Origin: PSRJ01 sp963825305
Lineage (GTDB): Bacteria > Acidobacteriota > Terriglobia > Bryobacterales > Bryobacteraceae
Length of the DNA: 64,000 nucleotides
Assembly (NCBI GenBank): GCA_963825305.1
Contig: CAWGTA010000004.1
Location: 248,001 to 312,000, forward strand
Direction of reading: 5' to 3'
Under the pieces are notes generated by a model. That model ran no database searches, had not been told where the DNA came from, and saw only the letters and a list, made by a program, of their open reading frames with translations. Shown here piece after piece: positions 9,390 to 18,288 of this stretch (position 1 is its first letter; every line of letters begins with the position of its first letter). A program made the translations under genes and the position numbers.

Positions 9390-11237
9390 TCATTCCACGG
9401 CAAACGCATTGAGACCCGAACTGACGATCACTACATATTGCTTGCCATTCGGTGCCATGTAGGTCATCGGATTGGTGTGACCTTCCACATCGAGTTTGGT
9501 TTCCCATAGCACTTTGCCGGTCCGCGAATCGAAAGCGCGGAATCGCTTGTCGATGGTTCCAGCGATGAACACCAACCCACCCGCGGTGGCGATCGGACCG
9601 CCCTGTCCAAACGCTCCCGTATTGTGAATGCCCTTGGCTTCCATTTCATCGCTCGTGCCTAGCGGCACACGCCACGCGATGTCACCGCTGTTGGCGTTGA
9701 CGGCCATCAATTCGGCCCATGGCGGCGCCTGGCAAGGCTGCTGGGTGGCGGGGTCCCAGAAGCGTGCGTTGAACGAGCCCGCTCCTAGAGGACTGCCGCG
9801 CCGATAGGCCACTCCGTCGCCCTCCGGTGTTTTGTCCAGGCGCCCCATCCCGGCCACGTTGCGCGCATTCACGAAAACATATCCGAGCTTGGGATCGACC
9901 GAGACGCCGCCGTAATTGGGCCCGCCCTGCTGGCCCGGAAAGATGATCCGGATTTCCTTGCTGCTATACGGAGTGTATGGGCCTTCGTTGTGGATGCCGC
10001 CGATTTTGTCGACCAGATCGCGGCAGAATTTTTCGTGCTGCGGCTCACCAGTGAAGATCTCATCAGCCCGTATGCTATTGCGCGCGAGCGCCGGGGGCTT
10101 GGAGGGGAACGGCTGGGTCGCGGAGGTTTCCTCGCCGGGCACGTCGCTTTGCGGCACGGCGCGCTCCTCGGCACCATAGACAGATTTGCCGGTATCCCGA
10201 TCGAGGAAGAACATCAGACCGGGCTTAGAAACCGCCACCACCACAGCGATCTTCTTACCGTCGTGAACCAGGTCCATCAGCGTGGGCGCGGCTTCTGCGT
10301 CGTAGTCCCACACATCGTGGTGGGTTAGCTGAAAGTGCCAGCGAAGCGCTCCCGTGTTCGCGTCCAAGGCCACGATCGAAGAAGAATAGAGGTTTTGTCC
10401 GTGCCGTGCACCGCCATAGTATTGAGCCGCGGGCTGGCCGATGGGCAGGAAAATCAGGCCGCGCTGCGCATCCACAGTCGCCGCGCCCCAATTGGCAGGC
10501 GACCCCGCGGTTACCCAGTTGTCTTTGGGCCACGTTTCGTAGCCGGGCTCACCGGGGTGCGGAATAGTGTGGAACGTCCAAACCAGTTTTCCCGTGTGCA
10601 GATCCCAAGCGCGCACGTCCATGGCCGGCCCAGCCGGGTCGTCTTCCTTGCCCTGCGCCCCCGTGATGATGAGGTTGCGATAGAGGGCTCCGGGCGAAGC
10701 CATGTGATAGGCCGCATCCGGAAATTTGTCGGCGACTCCTACACGCAGGTCGACGACGCCTTCCTTACCGAATCCCGGAACCAGTAGCCCAGTCTTGGCG
10801 TTGAGCGCGATCAGCCGTCCGTCGCTGGTCCCGGCCATTATGCGCGGGGAGTTCTCTTTGTCCCCCTGCCAGTAAGTCACGCCGCGAAGCGGAGCGGATG
10901 CTTTGCCGAGATCATATTTCCAGATTTCCTTGCCGGTTGCGGGGTCGAGCGCGACGATATTGTGATGGACCGTCGGCGCGAACAGAATGCCGCCGGCCAT
11001 AATCGGTACGGCTTCAGTGCCAGTCAACACTCGATTTGCCGGACTGTTGTCAACGCCGCCGGCGTCGATGCCATACTGCCAGGCCAGTTTTAGTTTCGAT
11101 ACATTTTTGGTGTTGATCTGGGTGAGCGGCGAATAGCGCTGGCTACTCGGATCGTGGCCGTACGCGGGCCAATCTCCTTGCCCATAGAGCAGCGGAATCG
11201 CCATCCCAGCAACCAGGACGATTCGAAGGAATCTCAT
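9390..11237 (-). CDS. Secreted PQQ-dependent dehydrogenase-like beta-propeller protein
   Basis: The protein is 615 aa from ATG 11237, which gives a clean signal peptide (MRFLRIVLVAGMAIPLLYGQ); an upstream in-frame start at 11291 adds an implausible 18-residue leader. The mature start DWPAYGHDPSSQRYSPL and repeated segments such as VALDPATGKEIWKYDLG, IVALDANTGALRWHFQ and RAFDSRTGKVLWETKL are the W-motif blades of eight-bladed quinoproteins. The family oxidises alcohols or sugars in the periplasm with PQQ. No cytochrome c domain is visible. It lies 65 bp downstream of the SMP-30-like gene on the same strand and converges on tetR with 5 bp between the stops. Confidence 0.88.
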   Translation of the reverse strand: MRFLRIVLVAGMAIPLLYGQGDWPAYGHDPSSQRYSPLTQINTKNVSKLKLAWQYGIDAGGVDNSPANRVLTGTEAVPIMAGGILFAPTVHHNIVALDPATGKEIWKYDLGKASAPLRGVTYWQGDKENSPRIMAGTSDGRLIALNAKTGLLVPGFGKEGVVDLRVGVADKFPDAAYHMASPGALYRNLIITGAQGKEDDPAGPAMDVRAWDLHTGKLVWTFHTIPHPGEPGYETWPKDNWVTAGSPANWGAATVDAQRGLIFLPIGQPAAQYYGGARHGQNLYSSSIVALDANTGALRWHFQLTHHDVWDYDAEAAPTLMDLVHDGKKIAVVVAVSKPGLMFFLDRDTGKSVYGAEERAVPQSDVPGEETSATQPFPSKPPALARNSIRADEIFTGEPQHEKFCRDLVDKIGGIHNEGPYTPYSSKEIRIIFPGQQGGPNYGGVSVDPKLGYVFVNARNVAGMGRLDKTPEGDGVAYRRGSPLGAGSFNARFWDPATQQPCQAPPWAELMAVNANSGDIAWRVPLGTSDEMEAKGIHNTGAFGQGGPIATAGGLVFIAGTIDKRFRAFDSRTGKVLWETKLDVEGHTNPMTYMAPNGKQYVVIVSSGLNAFAVE

Positions 11238-11281
11238 GATGGATCGCAGTTTAACGTAACCGGCGGTCAACCGCCAATTCA

Positions 11282-11306
11282 CCGGCGACAAGATCGCCAG
11301 CGTTAC
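11282..11306. repeat. Dispersed 25-bp repeat with internal hairpin
   Basis: CCGGCGACAAGATCGCCAGC followed by GTTAC contains the stem GGCGA-CAAGA-TCGCC. The reverse complement differs at one position from the two identical copies at 52973-52997 and 53014-53038. It covers the stop codon of the SMP-30-like gene (11303-11305). Confidence 0.7.
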
Positions 11307-12289
11307 TTTGCCCGGCCGCGGAAACCCTCGGCCAGCGTCGCAACCTTGTAAATGCTCTTAGCGTTGTTCCTGACTCCTCCGGGCGTTCTTAATTCGTTTC
11401 CGTCCGGACCCAGGGCACCGCTGCCGACTACATACAATGTCTTTTTGTCTGGTCCGGAAAAAGCGACACTGATCGCGCCGCGCGGCGTCGGAATGACGCC
11501 GAGGTATTTCCCTTCGGGGCTGAGGACCTGCACGCCGGCATCAGTCGAGATGTACAGGCGTCCGGCAGAATCGATTGCCATTCCGTCTCCTGCACCACCG
11601 GCTTCCAGTTTTCCGAAGTCCCGCTGGTTCTTGACTGTGCCATCCGGCTGAACGTCGAAAACCACGACCACGGTGCCGTTGGTCACATAGAGAGTTTTCT
11701 CATCACGGCCGAGCATAATCCCGTTGGTGCGAATATTCTCGCCGATGCTGCTCACTTGGCCGCTGGCATTGACATAGAAAGTTCCAGCCCCGTTGAAATA
11801 GACGCCGCCCATCTTGTCAACGATCAGATCGTTGAGTCGCCCCAACCCTTTCCCGGCGAAGTTATCGGCGAGGATCTTGCGTTCCGGCGAGAGAACGGCC
11901 ACGGCCGTCGGCTCCGCGCATTGGGCTGGACGCCTGCCTGGATCGGTACAGGTTCTTTCCGCTACCAGAATGCGACCTTTTGAGTCAATTGCCACGGCCC
12001 CTGCGCCATGAGTGTCCTCGAGGTAAACGGAGACCTTGTCATGCTCGTCGAGCTTGCTGATGCGGCTGGGTTGTTCCTGCGCGAACAGCAGGCCTCCGTC
12101 GTCAGTCCCGACGATGCCATCGGCGTTGTCGGCGCCCTGCCAGGCCAGCGCCCATTTCACGCCCGCCGCGACAACCCCCGGAATTCCTTGAATGGTCACC
12201 TCCCGTGCGGCTTGTGGCTGGGGGAAATCTCTCTGCTGTGCCAGGACGAGTTGACTCAAGAGCAGCAAGCCCGCCTTTCTTAATCGCAT
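11303..12289 (-). CDS. Secreted SMP-30/gluconolactonase-like beta-propeller protein
   Basis: The protein is 328 aa with an N-terminal signal peptide (LLLLSQLVLAQQ). Blade-like repeats DGIVGTDDGGLLFAQ, GAVAIDSKGRILVAERT, NDLIVDKMGGVYFN, NGIMLGRDEKTLYVTN and DGMAIDSAGRLYISTD match the SMP-30/gluconolactonase/LRE fold, including Asn and Asp positions used for the divalent metal. The likely role is a periplasmic lactonase, with the substrate unknown. It starts 10 bp inside the end of the upstream permease gene, so the two are probably co-transcribed, possibly with the PQQ dehydrogenase that follows. The last four bases overlap a dispersed repeat. Confidence 0.85.
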   Translation of the reverse strand: MRLRKAGLLLLSQLVLAQQRDFPQPQAAREVTIQGIPGVVAAGVKWALAWQGADNADGIVGTDDGGLLFAQEQPSRISKLDEHDKVSVYLEDTHGAGAVAIDSKGRILVAERTCTDPGRRPAQCAEPTAVAVLSPERKILADNFAGKGLGRLNDLIVDKMGGVYFNGAGTFYVNASGQVSSIGENIRTNGIMLGRDEKTLYVTNGTVVVVFDVQPDGTVKNQRDFGKLEAGGAGDGMAIDSAGRLYISTDAGVQVLSPEGKYLGVIPTPRGAISVAFSGPDKKTLYVVGSGALGPDGNELRTPGGVRNNAKSIYKVATLAEGFRGRAK

Positions 12290-14739
12290 CGAAGCGCCTC
12301 CGCCGGATCAACCCGGCTGGCCCGCCGTGCCGGTAACCATACTGCCACCAGAGCCACACCAGTCAATAGAATCGGCACGGTCACGAACACCACCGGGTCC
12401 AACGCTTTCACACCGAACAGGAAACTTTCGATGAAGCGCGTCAGGCCGAAGGCGGCGGCGATCCCGATACCGGCGCCAATCCAAACCAGGCTCAATCCTT
12501 GAGAGACCACCATATTCCTCACATCGCTCGGTTCTGCCCCTAGAGCCATGCGGATTCCCATCTCTCGGGTGCGCTGCTGAACCGAGTGAGCCAGCAGCCC
12601 ATAAATGCCAATCGCGGCGAGCAGCAGGGAGCAAGCTCCGAAGATCGTCATCAGGATCATGTTGAAATTCTGCGAAGCGGTGGAGCGCGCCAGGATCGCT
12701 TCCATCGAGCGAAGGTGCGGAACAGAAAGACCGGTGGCCTGCCGCAGCTCACTCTCGATCGCCTGGTGGAGCGCCTGGGATGGCGCTCGCATACGCGCGA
12801 TCACCCACATCTTCCAAACCGAATTCACCTTACCCGTATCCGCGGGACGCTGGGTTGACGGGACGAACACGGCGGGCAGCGGACTCAGGTTGAGCGCGTC
12901 TTCGCGAACGTCGCCCACAATGCCGACAACCTGTCGAACCGGCTCTCCGAAATCCTGCCCAAGTCCTTTACCGATTACGAGACGGTCATTCAACGGATCG
13001 CGACCGGGCCAGAATTGATGTGCCATGGCTTGATTGACCAGAGCCACGGGCGGTGCATCGCGTCGATCGGCGTCCGTAAATACCCGTCCCCGAATCAAGG
13101 GGATTTTCAAGGCATCGAAATACGCGGGCGAGATAGTCATCCAGCGGCTGTTGCCATGCGTTGGATCGCTGTCGAGCTGCCGGCCCACGATTGTGATGGG
13201 TAGACTGTTGAAATTACCTTCCAAAGGCAACAGTCCCGTAAGTGCCGCATGCTCTACGCCCGGCAGGGCATTGAGTCGTCGAAAGATGTCTTGACTGATC
13301 TGGTCTACCCCAGGCGCGCCGGCAAATCGGGGATCCAGAGTGACCATCGTCGAAACGACGCCGCCCGGATCGAAGCCGGGATTCACAGAGCGTAGAGCAA
13401 TTAGAGTGCGGATTAACAATGCAGAGCCCATCACGGATAGCAGAGCGAGGCTGATCTGGCTGATGACGATTAGCGAACGTGCCCGACTCTGGCGCAGTCC
13501 GGTGCCACTCCGGCCGCTGCTCTCTTTCAGGTTGGTGTGAAGATCGAGGCGCGAAATCTGGAGAGCCGGAACCAGACCAAAAAGGAGACCCGTCACCAGA
13601 GTCACGAGCGCGGTGAACAGCAAGACGTGCCAGTCAAGAGTGACCTTCGATCCATCCACACCGATACGGGGAAGATTTGCGGGGCCAAGGGCTAAAATCT
13701 CGCGAATGCCGGCGAACCCTAACCCGATTCCGGCTACAGCCCCGGCCAGCGCGAGCAAGCCGCTCTCGGTAAGTAACTGGCGAATTATCCTGGGCCGCGC
13801 GGCGCCCACGGCCACTCGAATCGCAATTTCGTTTCTTCTAGCGGTTGCCCTGGCCAGAAGAAGACTCGCCACGTTGGCGCAAGCAATCAGCAGGACGAAA
13901 CTCACCGCACCCGCAAGAGTCAACAGAGTCTTTCGCACATCGTTTACCAGCACGTCGCGCATCGGCTGGACGCTGAAAACGTCCCGCCGGCTGGTGGAGA
14001 GCGCATTGGGATACTTGCGGCGAAACTCCTGGGTGGTCAATTGGAGCTGCGCATTCGCTTGAGCCAGCGTGACCCCGGGTCTCAAGCGTCCCATGGCACT
14101 AAAGTAGTGGACCTGGTTGATGCTGTTCGGCTCAATGGCAAATGGCACCCAAACGTCCGGTGGCGTGGGAGTCTCCGGCTGCGCGCCGGCTGCCAGGATC
14201 CCGACCACCTGAAAGGAGTCGCCACTCAGCGAAATCGTTTTGCCCACCAGATGGGGGTCGCCACCATATACCCGCTTCCAGAATCCGTCGCTGAGAACCA
14301 CGACATTAGTACTGTTGGGCCGTTCTTCATCCGGGCTAAACCCACGGCCCTGCGACAGCGAAAGGCCGAAGAGGCGGAAGTAGTCACCCGTCACAAACGC
14401 GGCATCGGCCCGCTCCGGTTGGTCGATACCGGTCACGTTGAACCAAGCGGTCCTGTAGCCGGACACATCGCGAAAGACGCTGGTCTGCTGTCGCCAAAGA
14501 TTGAACTTGATGTCTGAGGCAAACGGGCTCACACCACTTTTATTTGTCGCCAGGAACGCCACCACGCGATCCGGATCAGGAGCGGATATGGGTCGCAGCA
14601 GCACCGCGTTGACGACCGAGAAGACAGCGGTGTTCGTCCCGATGCCGAGGGCCAGGGCGGCGATCGCGGTGAGGGTGAAGCCGGGGCTCTGCCGGAACAC
14701 TCGAAGCGAGTATTTGAGGTCGCTCAGGAAGGATTCCAT
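12280..14739 (-). CDS. ADOP-like MacB/FtsX-type ABC transporter permease
   Basis: The protein is 819 aa. It starts MESFLSDLKYSLRVFRQSPG, the usual opening of acidobacterial ADOP permeases, then a membrane helix ALALGIGTNTAVFSVVNAVL and a large periplasmic MacB_PCD domain. A central helix group (FVLLIACANVASLLLARATA) and a second MacB_PCD/FtsX half follow, ending with the FtsX signature QRTREMGIRMALGA near the C-terminus. It lacks an ATPase domain and no ATPase gene is adjacent. The substrate is unknown; family members include efflux and mechanotransmission pumps. The ending overlaps the SMP-30-like gene. Confidence 0.93.
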   Translation of the reverse strand: MESFLSDLKYSLRVFRQSPGFTLTAIAALALGIGTNTAVFSVVNAVLLRPISAPDPDRVVAFLATNKSGVSPFASDIKFNLWRQQTSVFRDVSGYRTAWFNVTGIDQPERADAAFVTGDYFRLFGLSLSQGRGFSPDEERPNSTNVVVLSDGFWKRVYGGDPHLVGKTISLSGDSFQVVGILAAGAQPETPTPPDVWVPFAIEPNSINQVHYFSAMGRLRPGVTLAQANAQLQLTTQEFRRKYPNALSTSRRDVFSVQPMRDVLVNDVRKTLLTLAGAVSFVLLIACANVASLLLARATARRNEIAIRVAVGAARPRIIRQLLTESGLLALAGAVAGIGLGFAGIREILALGPANLPRIGVDGSKVTLDWHVLLFTALVTLVTGLLFGLVPALQISRLDLHTNLKESSGRSGTGLRQSRARSLIVISQISLALLSVMGSALLIRTLIALRSVNPGFDPGGVVSTMVTLDPRFAGAPGVDQISQDIFRRLNALPGVEHAALTGLLPLEGNFNSLPITIVGRQLDSDPTHGNSRWMTISPAYFDALKIPLIRGRVFTDADRRDAPPVALVNQAMAHQFWPGRDPLNDRLVIGKGLGQDFGEPVRQVVGIVGDVREDALNLSPLPAVFVPSTQRPADTGKVNSVWKMWVIARMRAPSQALHQAIESELRQATGLSVPHLRSMEAILARSTASQNFNMILMTIFGACSLLLAAIGIYGLLAHSVQQRTREMGIRMALGAEPSDVRNMVVSQGLSLVWIGAGIGIAAAFGLTRFIESFLFGVKALDPVVFVTVPILLTGVALVAVWLPARRASRVDPAEALRCD

Positions 14740-14771
14740 GAGACCAGCTCCCGCGTAGATTATATCGGAGG

Positions 14772-14822
14772 AGCCCCGACCAGGCGGTCGGGTGCGGCTC
14801 AGGGGAGCCGCCCTACCGGGGC
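14772..14822. terminator. Double GC hairpin between moaA and the permease gene
   Basis: Two adjacent stem-loops are present: CCCGACC-AGGC-GGTCGGG (14775-14792, last base at 14792) and GCGGCTC-AGGG-GAGCCGC (14794-14811). Outer GCCCC and GGGGC (14773-14777, 14818-14822) can compete with the first stem. The element sits between the moaA stop (14831) and the permease start (14739). It lacks a T-tract, so it is either a REP-like element or a weak terminator. Confidence 0.55.
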
Positions 14823-14830
14823 AAGAGGTC

Positions 14831-15826
14831 TTAGCCGCCGATCTGGTACATGGGGCGCGACGGCGCGATGAAGCGATTGGAGTTGATCTCGTGGCCGATC
14901 CACTTGCCGGCTATATTCTTGCGGACTAAAGCGGCGATTTCGTCATCGGACGCGCCTGAGCGGAGCAGGGTCTTCACGTTGTCTTCCTCGACGGCGAAGA
15001 GGCAGTAGCGCAGGTTGCCATCAGCGGTAAGGCGAAGACGGTTGCAATTGAGGCAGAACGGGCGGCTCACCGAGGCGATCAACCCGATCCTCCCCACGCC
15101 ATCGGCAAACTGGTACTCCGAGGCCGGCGCGCGCGGGTCAGGATCGGCCACCGGAACCAGAGGGGCGATCTCGCGGCTGAGCGCCGCGACAATATCGTCT
15201 GCCAGCAGAACCTTGCTGCGATCCCACAGGTTTTGCGCATCGAGCGGCATAAATTCGATGTACCGTATCTCGAACCCGTTCTCACGCCCGAACCGCGCCA
15301 GCGGCACGATATCCGGCTCCACCAGATTCTTCACCGCTACGGCGTTGATCTTGATCTTCGAATAGCCCAGCTTCTTGCAGAGCGCCAGCCCCGCGAGCAC
15401 CTTGTCGATCTCATCGCGGCGTGTGATCTGGAGGAATCGCTGCCGGTCGAGGGTATCCAGGTGGACATTGAGGCGCCGCAGGCCCGCCTCGTACAGAGGC
15501 TCGGCCAGTTGCGGCAGCAGCACACCGTTCGTCGTGAGAGCCAAATCTTCAATGCCCGGAATGGCGGCCAGCCGGCGGATGAGCACGGGCAGATCGCGGC
15601 GCAACAGCGGCTCGCCCCCGGTGACACGCAGCTTTCTTATACCCAGCGTCACGGCGATGCGCACGAAACGCTCGATCTCCTCGAAATCCAGAATCTGCTT
15701 GCGGTCGACGAAGTGCACGCCCGTTTCCGGCATGCAGTAGAAGCAGCGGACGTTGCAACGGTCGGTGACACTGACCCGCAGGTTGGTGTGGATGCGGCCG
15801 AACGAGTCTATGAGTGGGTCAGGCAT
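14831..15826 (-). CDS. moaA: GTP 3',8-cyclase, molybdenum cofactor biosynthesis
   Basis: The protein is 331 aa. The N-terminal radical SAM site CNVRCFYC (Cx3Cx2C) follows NLRVSVTDR, with TGGEPLLRRDLPVL as the GGE SAM-binding motif. The C-terminal second iron-sulfur cluster is seen as FCLNCNRLRLTADGNLRYCL. It converts GTP to 3',8-cyclo-GTP, the first step of molybdopterin synthesis. The final residues (MYQIGG) include the conserved GG tail needed by MoaA. The ATG follows the nadA stop with no gap, so the two are translationally linked. No other moa gene is in the window. Confidence 0.96.
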   Translation of the reverse strand: MPDPLIDSFGRIHTNLRVSVTDRCNVRCFYCMPETGVHFVDRKQILDFEEIERFVRIAVTLGIRKLRVTGGEPLLRRDLPVLIRRLAAIPGIEDLALTTNGVLLPQLAEPLYEAGLRRLNVHLDTLDRQRFLQITRRDEIDKVLAGLALCKKLGYSKIKINAVAVKNLVEPDIVPLARFGRENGFEIRYIEFMPLDAQNLWDRSKVLLADDIVAALSREIAPLVPVADPDPRAPASEYQFADGVGRIGLIASVSRPFCLNCNRLRLTADGNLRYCLFAVEEDNVKTLLRSGASDDEIAALVRKNIAGKWIGHEINSNRFIAPSRPMYQIGG

Positions 15827-16756
15827 CTATCTCAAAGCCAGCATCCGTTCCAGTGGAACCAGCGCGCGCGCCATGATTTCTTCGGACAGCTCGACACGCG
15901 GCTCCAGGTGAAGCAGACAATCCTTCAGCTTCTCTAGTGTATTCAATTTCATGTACGGGCATTCGCTGCAATTGCAGTTCTCGTTAGCCACGTAGTAAAA
16001 GCGCTTCCGGGGCGACAGCCGCTCGAGGGAATACTGGATGCCGCTCTCAGTCATCACGATGAATTCGGCGGCCTCGCTGGCCGCGCACCATTCGATGAGT
16101 GCCGAAGTGGAGCCCACAAAATCGGCCATGGCCAGTACGGCCTCGGGGCATTCCGGGTGGGCCACAACCTTGGCTGTTGGATGCTCGAGTTTCGCGTCCA
16201 TCACACGGCGCGCCGGGAAGGTGGCGTGCACAATGCAGGCACCCTGCCAGATCTCCATGTTCTCGCGGCCCGTTTGCCGCTTCACATAATTGCCCAGATT
16301 CCGGTCGGGCAGGAACAGGATCGGCTTCTCGGGCGGAATCGAATTAACCACTTTCACCGCGTTGCGCGAGGTGCAGAGGATGTCGCTCTCCGCCTTCACT
16401 TCGATGGAAGTGTTGATGTAGCTGACGATCACGTGATCGGGGTTCTTATGGCGAAACGCACGCACGGGCTCCACGGGGCAGCCGTCCACCAGACTGCACC
16501 CAGCCTCGCGATCGGGCACGACCACCACACGGTTGGGGTTGAGCACCTTGGCCGTCTCAGCCATGAACCAGACGCCGCAGAAAGCGATCACGTCGCCTGC
16601 GAATTCCCGCGCTTTACGGGCCAACTCCAAGCTATCGCCGATCACGTCGGCCAGCTCCTGTATCTCGGCAGACTGGTAATGGTGCGCGAGAAGAATGGCC
16701 TTTCGCTGCTTCTTCAAATCGAGAATTTCGTCGGTAACACTGGTAACAGCTAGCAT
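15827..16756 (-). CDS. nadA: Quinolinate synthase, NAD biosynthesis
   Basis: The protein is 309 aa, the short cytosolic NadA form. The three cluster-ligand regions are present: FCGVWFMAET, VAHPECPEAV and NENCNCSECPYMKLNT. Repeated Rossmann-like modules include LAHHYQSAEIQELADVIGD at the N-terminus. The enzyme makes quinolinate from iminoaspartate and dihydroxyacetone phosphate using a [4Fe-4S] cluster. The stop codon TAG directly abuts the moaA ATG. The 47-bp gap to the divergent radical SAM gene must hold both promoters; I see no riboswitch there. No nadB or nadC is nearby. Confidence 0.96.
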   Translation of the reverse strand: MLAVTSVTDEILDLKKQRKAILLAHHYQSAEIQELADVIGDSLELARKAREFAGDVIAFCGVWFMAETAKVLNPNRVVVVPDREAGCSLVDGCPVEPVRAFRHKNPDHVIVSYINTSIEVKAESDILCTSRNAVKVVNSIPPEKPILFLPDRNLGNYVKRQTGRENMEIWQGACIVHATFPARRVMDAKLEHPTAKVVAHPECPEAVLAMADFVGSTSALIEWCAASEAAEFIVMTESGIQYSLERLSPRKRFYYVANENCNCSECPYMKLNTLEKLKDCLLHLEPRVELSEEIMARALVPLERMLALR

Positions 16757-16803
16757 CGGGGGAGAGAGAATGGTTCTAATGTTAGTGTAACAAAACGGTC
16801 ATA

Positions 16804-18210
16804 ATGAGGGGTGTGCGCGTCCTTTTGATCTCCACTTATGAGCTGGGACGGCAGCCGTTCGGGCTCGCCTCGCCGGCCGCGTGGCTGCAGGCGGAAGGGC
16901 ACGACGTTACGCCGGCGGACCTTTCTTGCAGCCCGCTGCCGGTTCAGGCTGTAGAACAAGCGGACCTGATCGCGTTTTTTCTCCCCATGCACACGGCCAC
17001 GCGGCTGTTTCTGCGAGTGGTGGAACGGGTCAAAGCGGCGAACCCGCGGGCGCACTTGTGTGGCTATGGGCTCTACGCGCCGTTGAACGATGCTCTATTG
17101 CGCCGCGCGGGATGCGGCAGTGTGATTGGCGGCGAATTCGAGCAGCCGCTGGTGGATCTGGCGCGCCGACTTGCCGCGGGCATGGATGGCGCCACTCCCC
17201 AGCCGTTGGTCTCGCTCGAGCGGCAGCAGTTCCGCGTACCCGATCGAACCGGCCTGCCGCCGCTGGCATCCTATGCCAACCTGGTGGTGAATGGCGGCAC
17301 GCGGCGAGTCGGCTACACCGAGGCCAGCCGCGGGTGCAAACATCTGTGCCGGCACTGCCCGGTAGTTCCGGTGTACGGCGGCATCTTCCGGGTGGTGCAG
17401 CCGGAGGTGGTGCTGGCCGATATTCGCCAGCAGGTGGCGGCCGGAGCGGAACACATTACGTTCGGCGATCCGGACTTTTTCAATGGCCCTGGTCACGCCG
17501 CGCGGATTGTGGAGGCGCTGCACCGCGAGTGGCCGCGGCTCACCTACGATGCCACCATCAAAATCGAGCACTTGCTCCAGCACCGCGACCTGCTGCCGCG
17601 GCTTAAGGAAACAGGCTGCCTGTTCGTAACCAGCGCCGTGGAATCGCTGGACGATCAGGTGCTGGAGAAACTAGCCAAGGGCCACACGCGCGCGGATTTC
17701 ATCGAGGCGCTTGCACTCACCCGCGCCGTGGGGCTGCCGCTATCACCCACGTTCATTCCCTTTACGCCGTGGACCACGCGCGATTCGTATCGGAGCTTCC
17801 TCGGCGAATTGGCGAATCTCGATTTGGCCGCGGAAGTGTCGCCTATCCAGCTAGCCATCCGGCTGCTCATTCCCGAAGGTTCGCTGCTGCTGGAGTTGCC
17901 CGAAATTCGCGGCTTGGTGGAACCGTACGATGCGCGGGCCCTGGCGTATCCATGGCGGAACTCCGACCCGGCGCTGGACCGGCTTTGCGCATCGATCCAG
18001 GATCAGATCAAGCAGCAGGAGCGCCGCCGCACGCCGCGCGCGGAGATCTTCCGACTAATCTGGGACCTTGCCGGCAGCGGGACATTTCCGGCGGAGACGC
18101 CTCGGCCCGACCGCGCTACGATTCCTTATCTAACCGAGCCCTGGTACTGTTGAGCAGAGCCCACTGAAGAGCAGTTAGCTCTTGCACCTGTCCCATTCGG
18201 GGTTGCATAG
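16804..18210 (+). CDS. CUAEP-tail radical SAM protein, probable selenoprotein with in-frame UGA at 18151-18153
   Basis: Residues 1-130 form a B12-binding-like N-terminal domain (VRVLLISTYELGRQPFGLAS). The radical SAM core begins YTEASRGCKHLCRHCPVVPV, giving Cx3Cx2C. A conventional reading stops after EPWYC at a TGA (18151-18153). If that UGA is read as selenocysteine the frame continues AEPTEEQLALAPVPFGVA to TAG at 18208-18210, giving a 468-residue protein with the tail Cys-Sec-Ala-Glu-Pro. This tail is the hallmark of the NCBI family I recall as CUAEP/CCAEP-tail radical SAM (seleno)protein, whose Cys homologues read CCAEP. A 6-bp hairpin follows 13 nt after the UGA. The function is unknown. 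No selA, selB or selC is in the window. The gene is divergent from nadA-moaA. Confidence 0.9.
18167..18183 (+). promoter_or_regulatory. Candidate bacterial SECIS hairpin
   Basis: AAGAGC-AGTTA-GCTCTT forms a perfect 6-bp stem with a 5-nt apical loop. The loop begins 19 nt after the UGA (18151-18153) and has G at its second position. Bacterial SECIS elements characteristically lie immediately downstream of the UGA, inside the coding region, with a G early in the apical loop. The hairpin is fully inside the extended reading frame (end 18210). Confidence 0.65.
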
Positions 18211-18251
18211 ATTACAAGCTACTGGTGATTGCCAAGCGTCTCCCCTCCGTT

Positions 18252-18281
18252 TTGACCTTGCGCCGCGGGGAATGCTATAAA
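18252..18281 (+). promoter_or_regulatory. Sigma-70-type promoter of blaI, apparently leaderless
   Basis: TTGACC (18252-18257) and TATAAA (18276-18281) are separated by 18 bp. The expected start of transcription, about 7 bp past the -10 box, falls on or next to the ATG at 18289, and no Shine-Dalgarno precedes it. This suggests a leaderless mRNA. Confidence 0.5.
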
Positions 18282-18288
18282 TGACAGC

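Noticed and set aside
16757..16803. Molybdenum cofactor riboswitch in front of nadA-moaA
   Set aside because: The divergent gap is 47 bp, too short for a Moco riboswitch, and no matching stems were seen.
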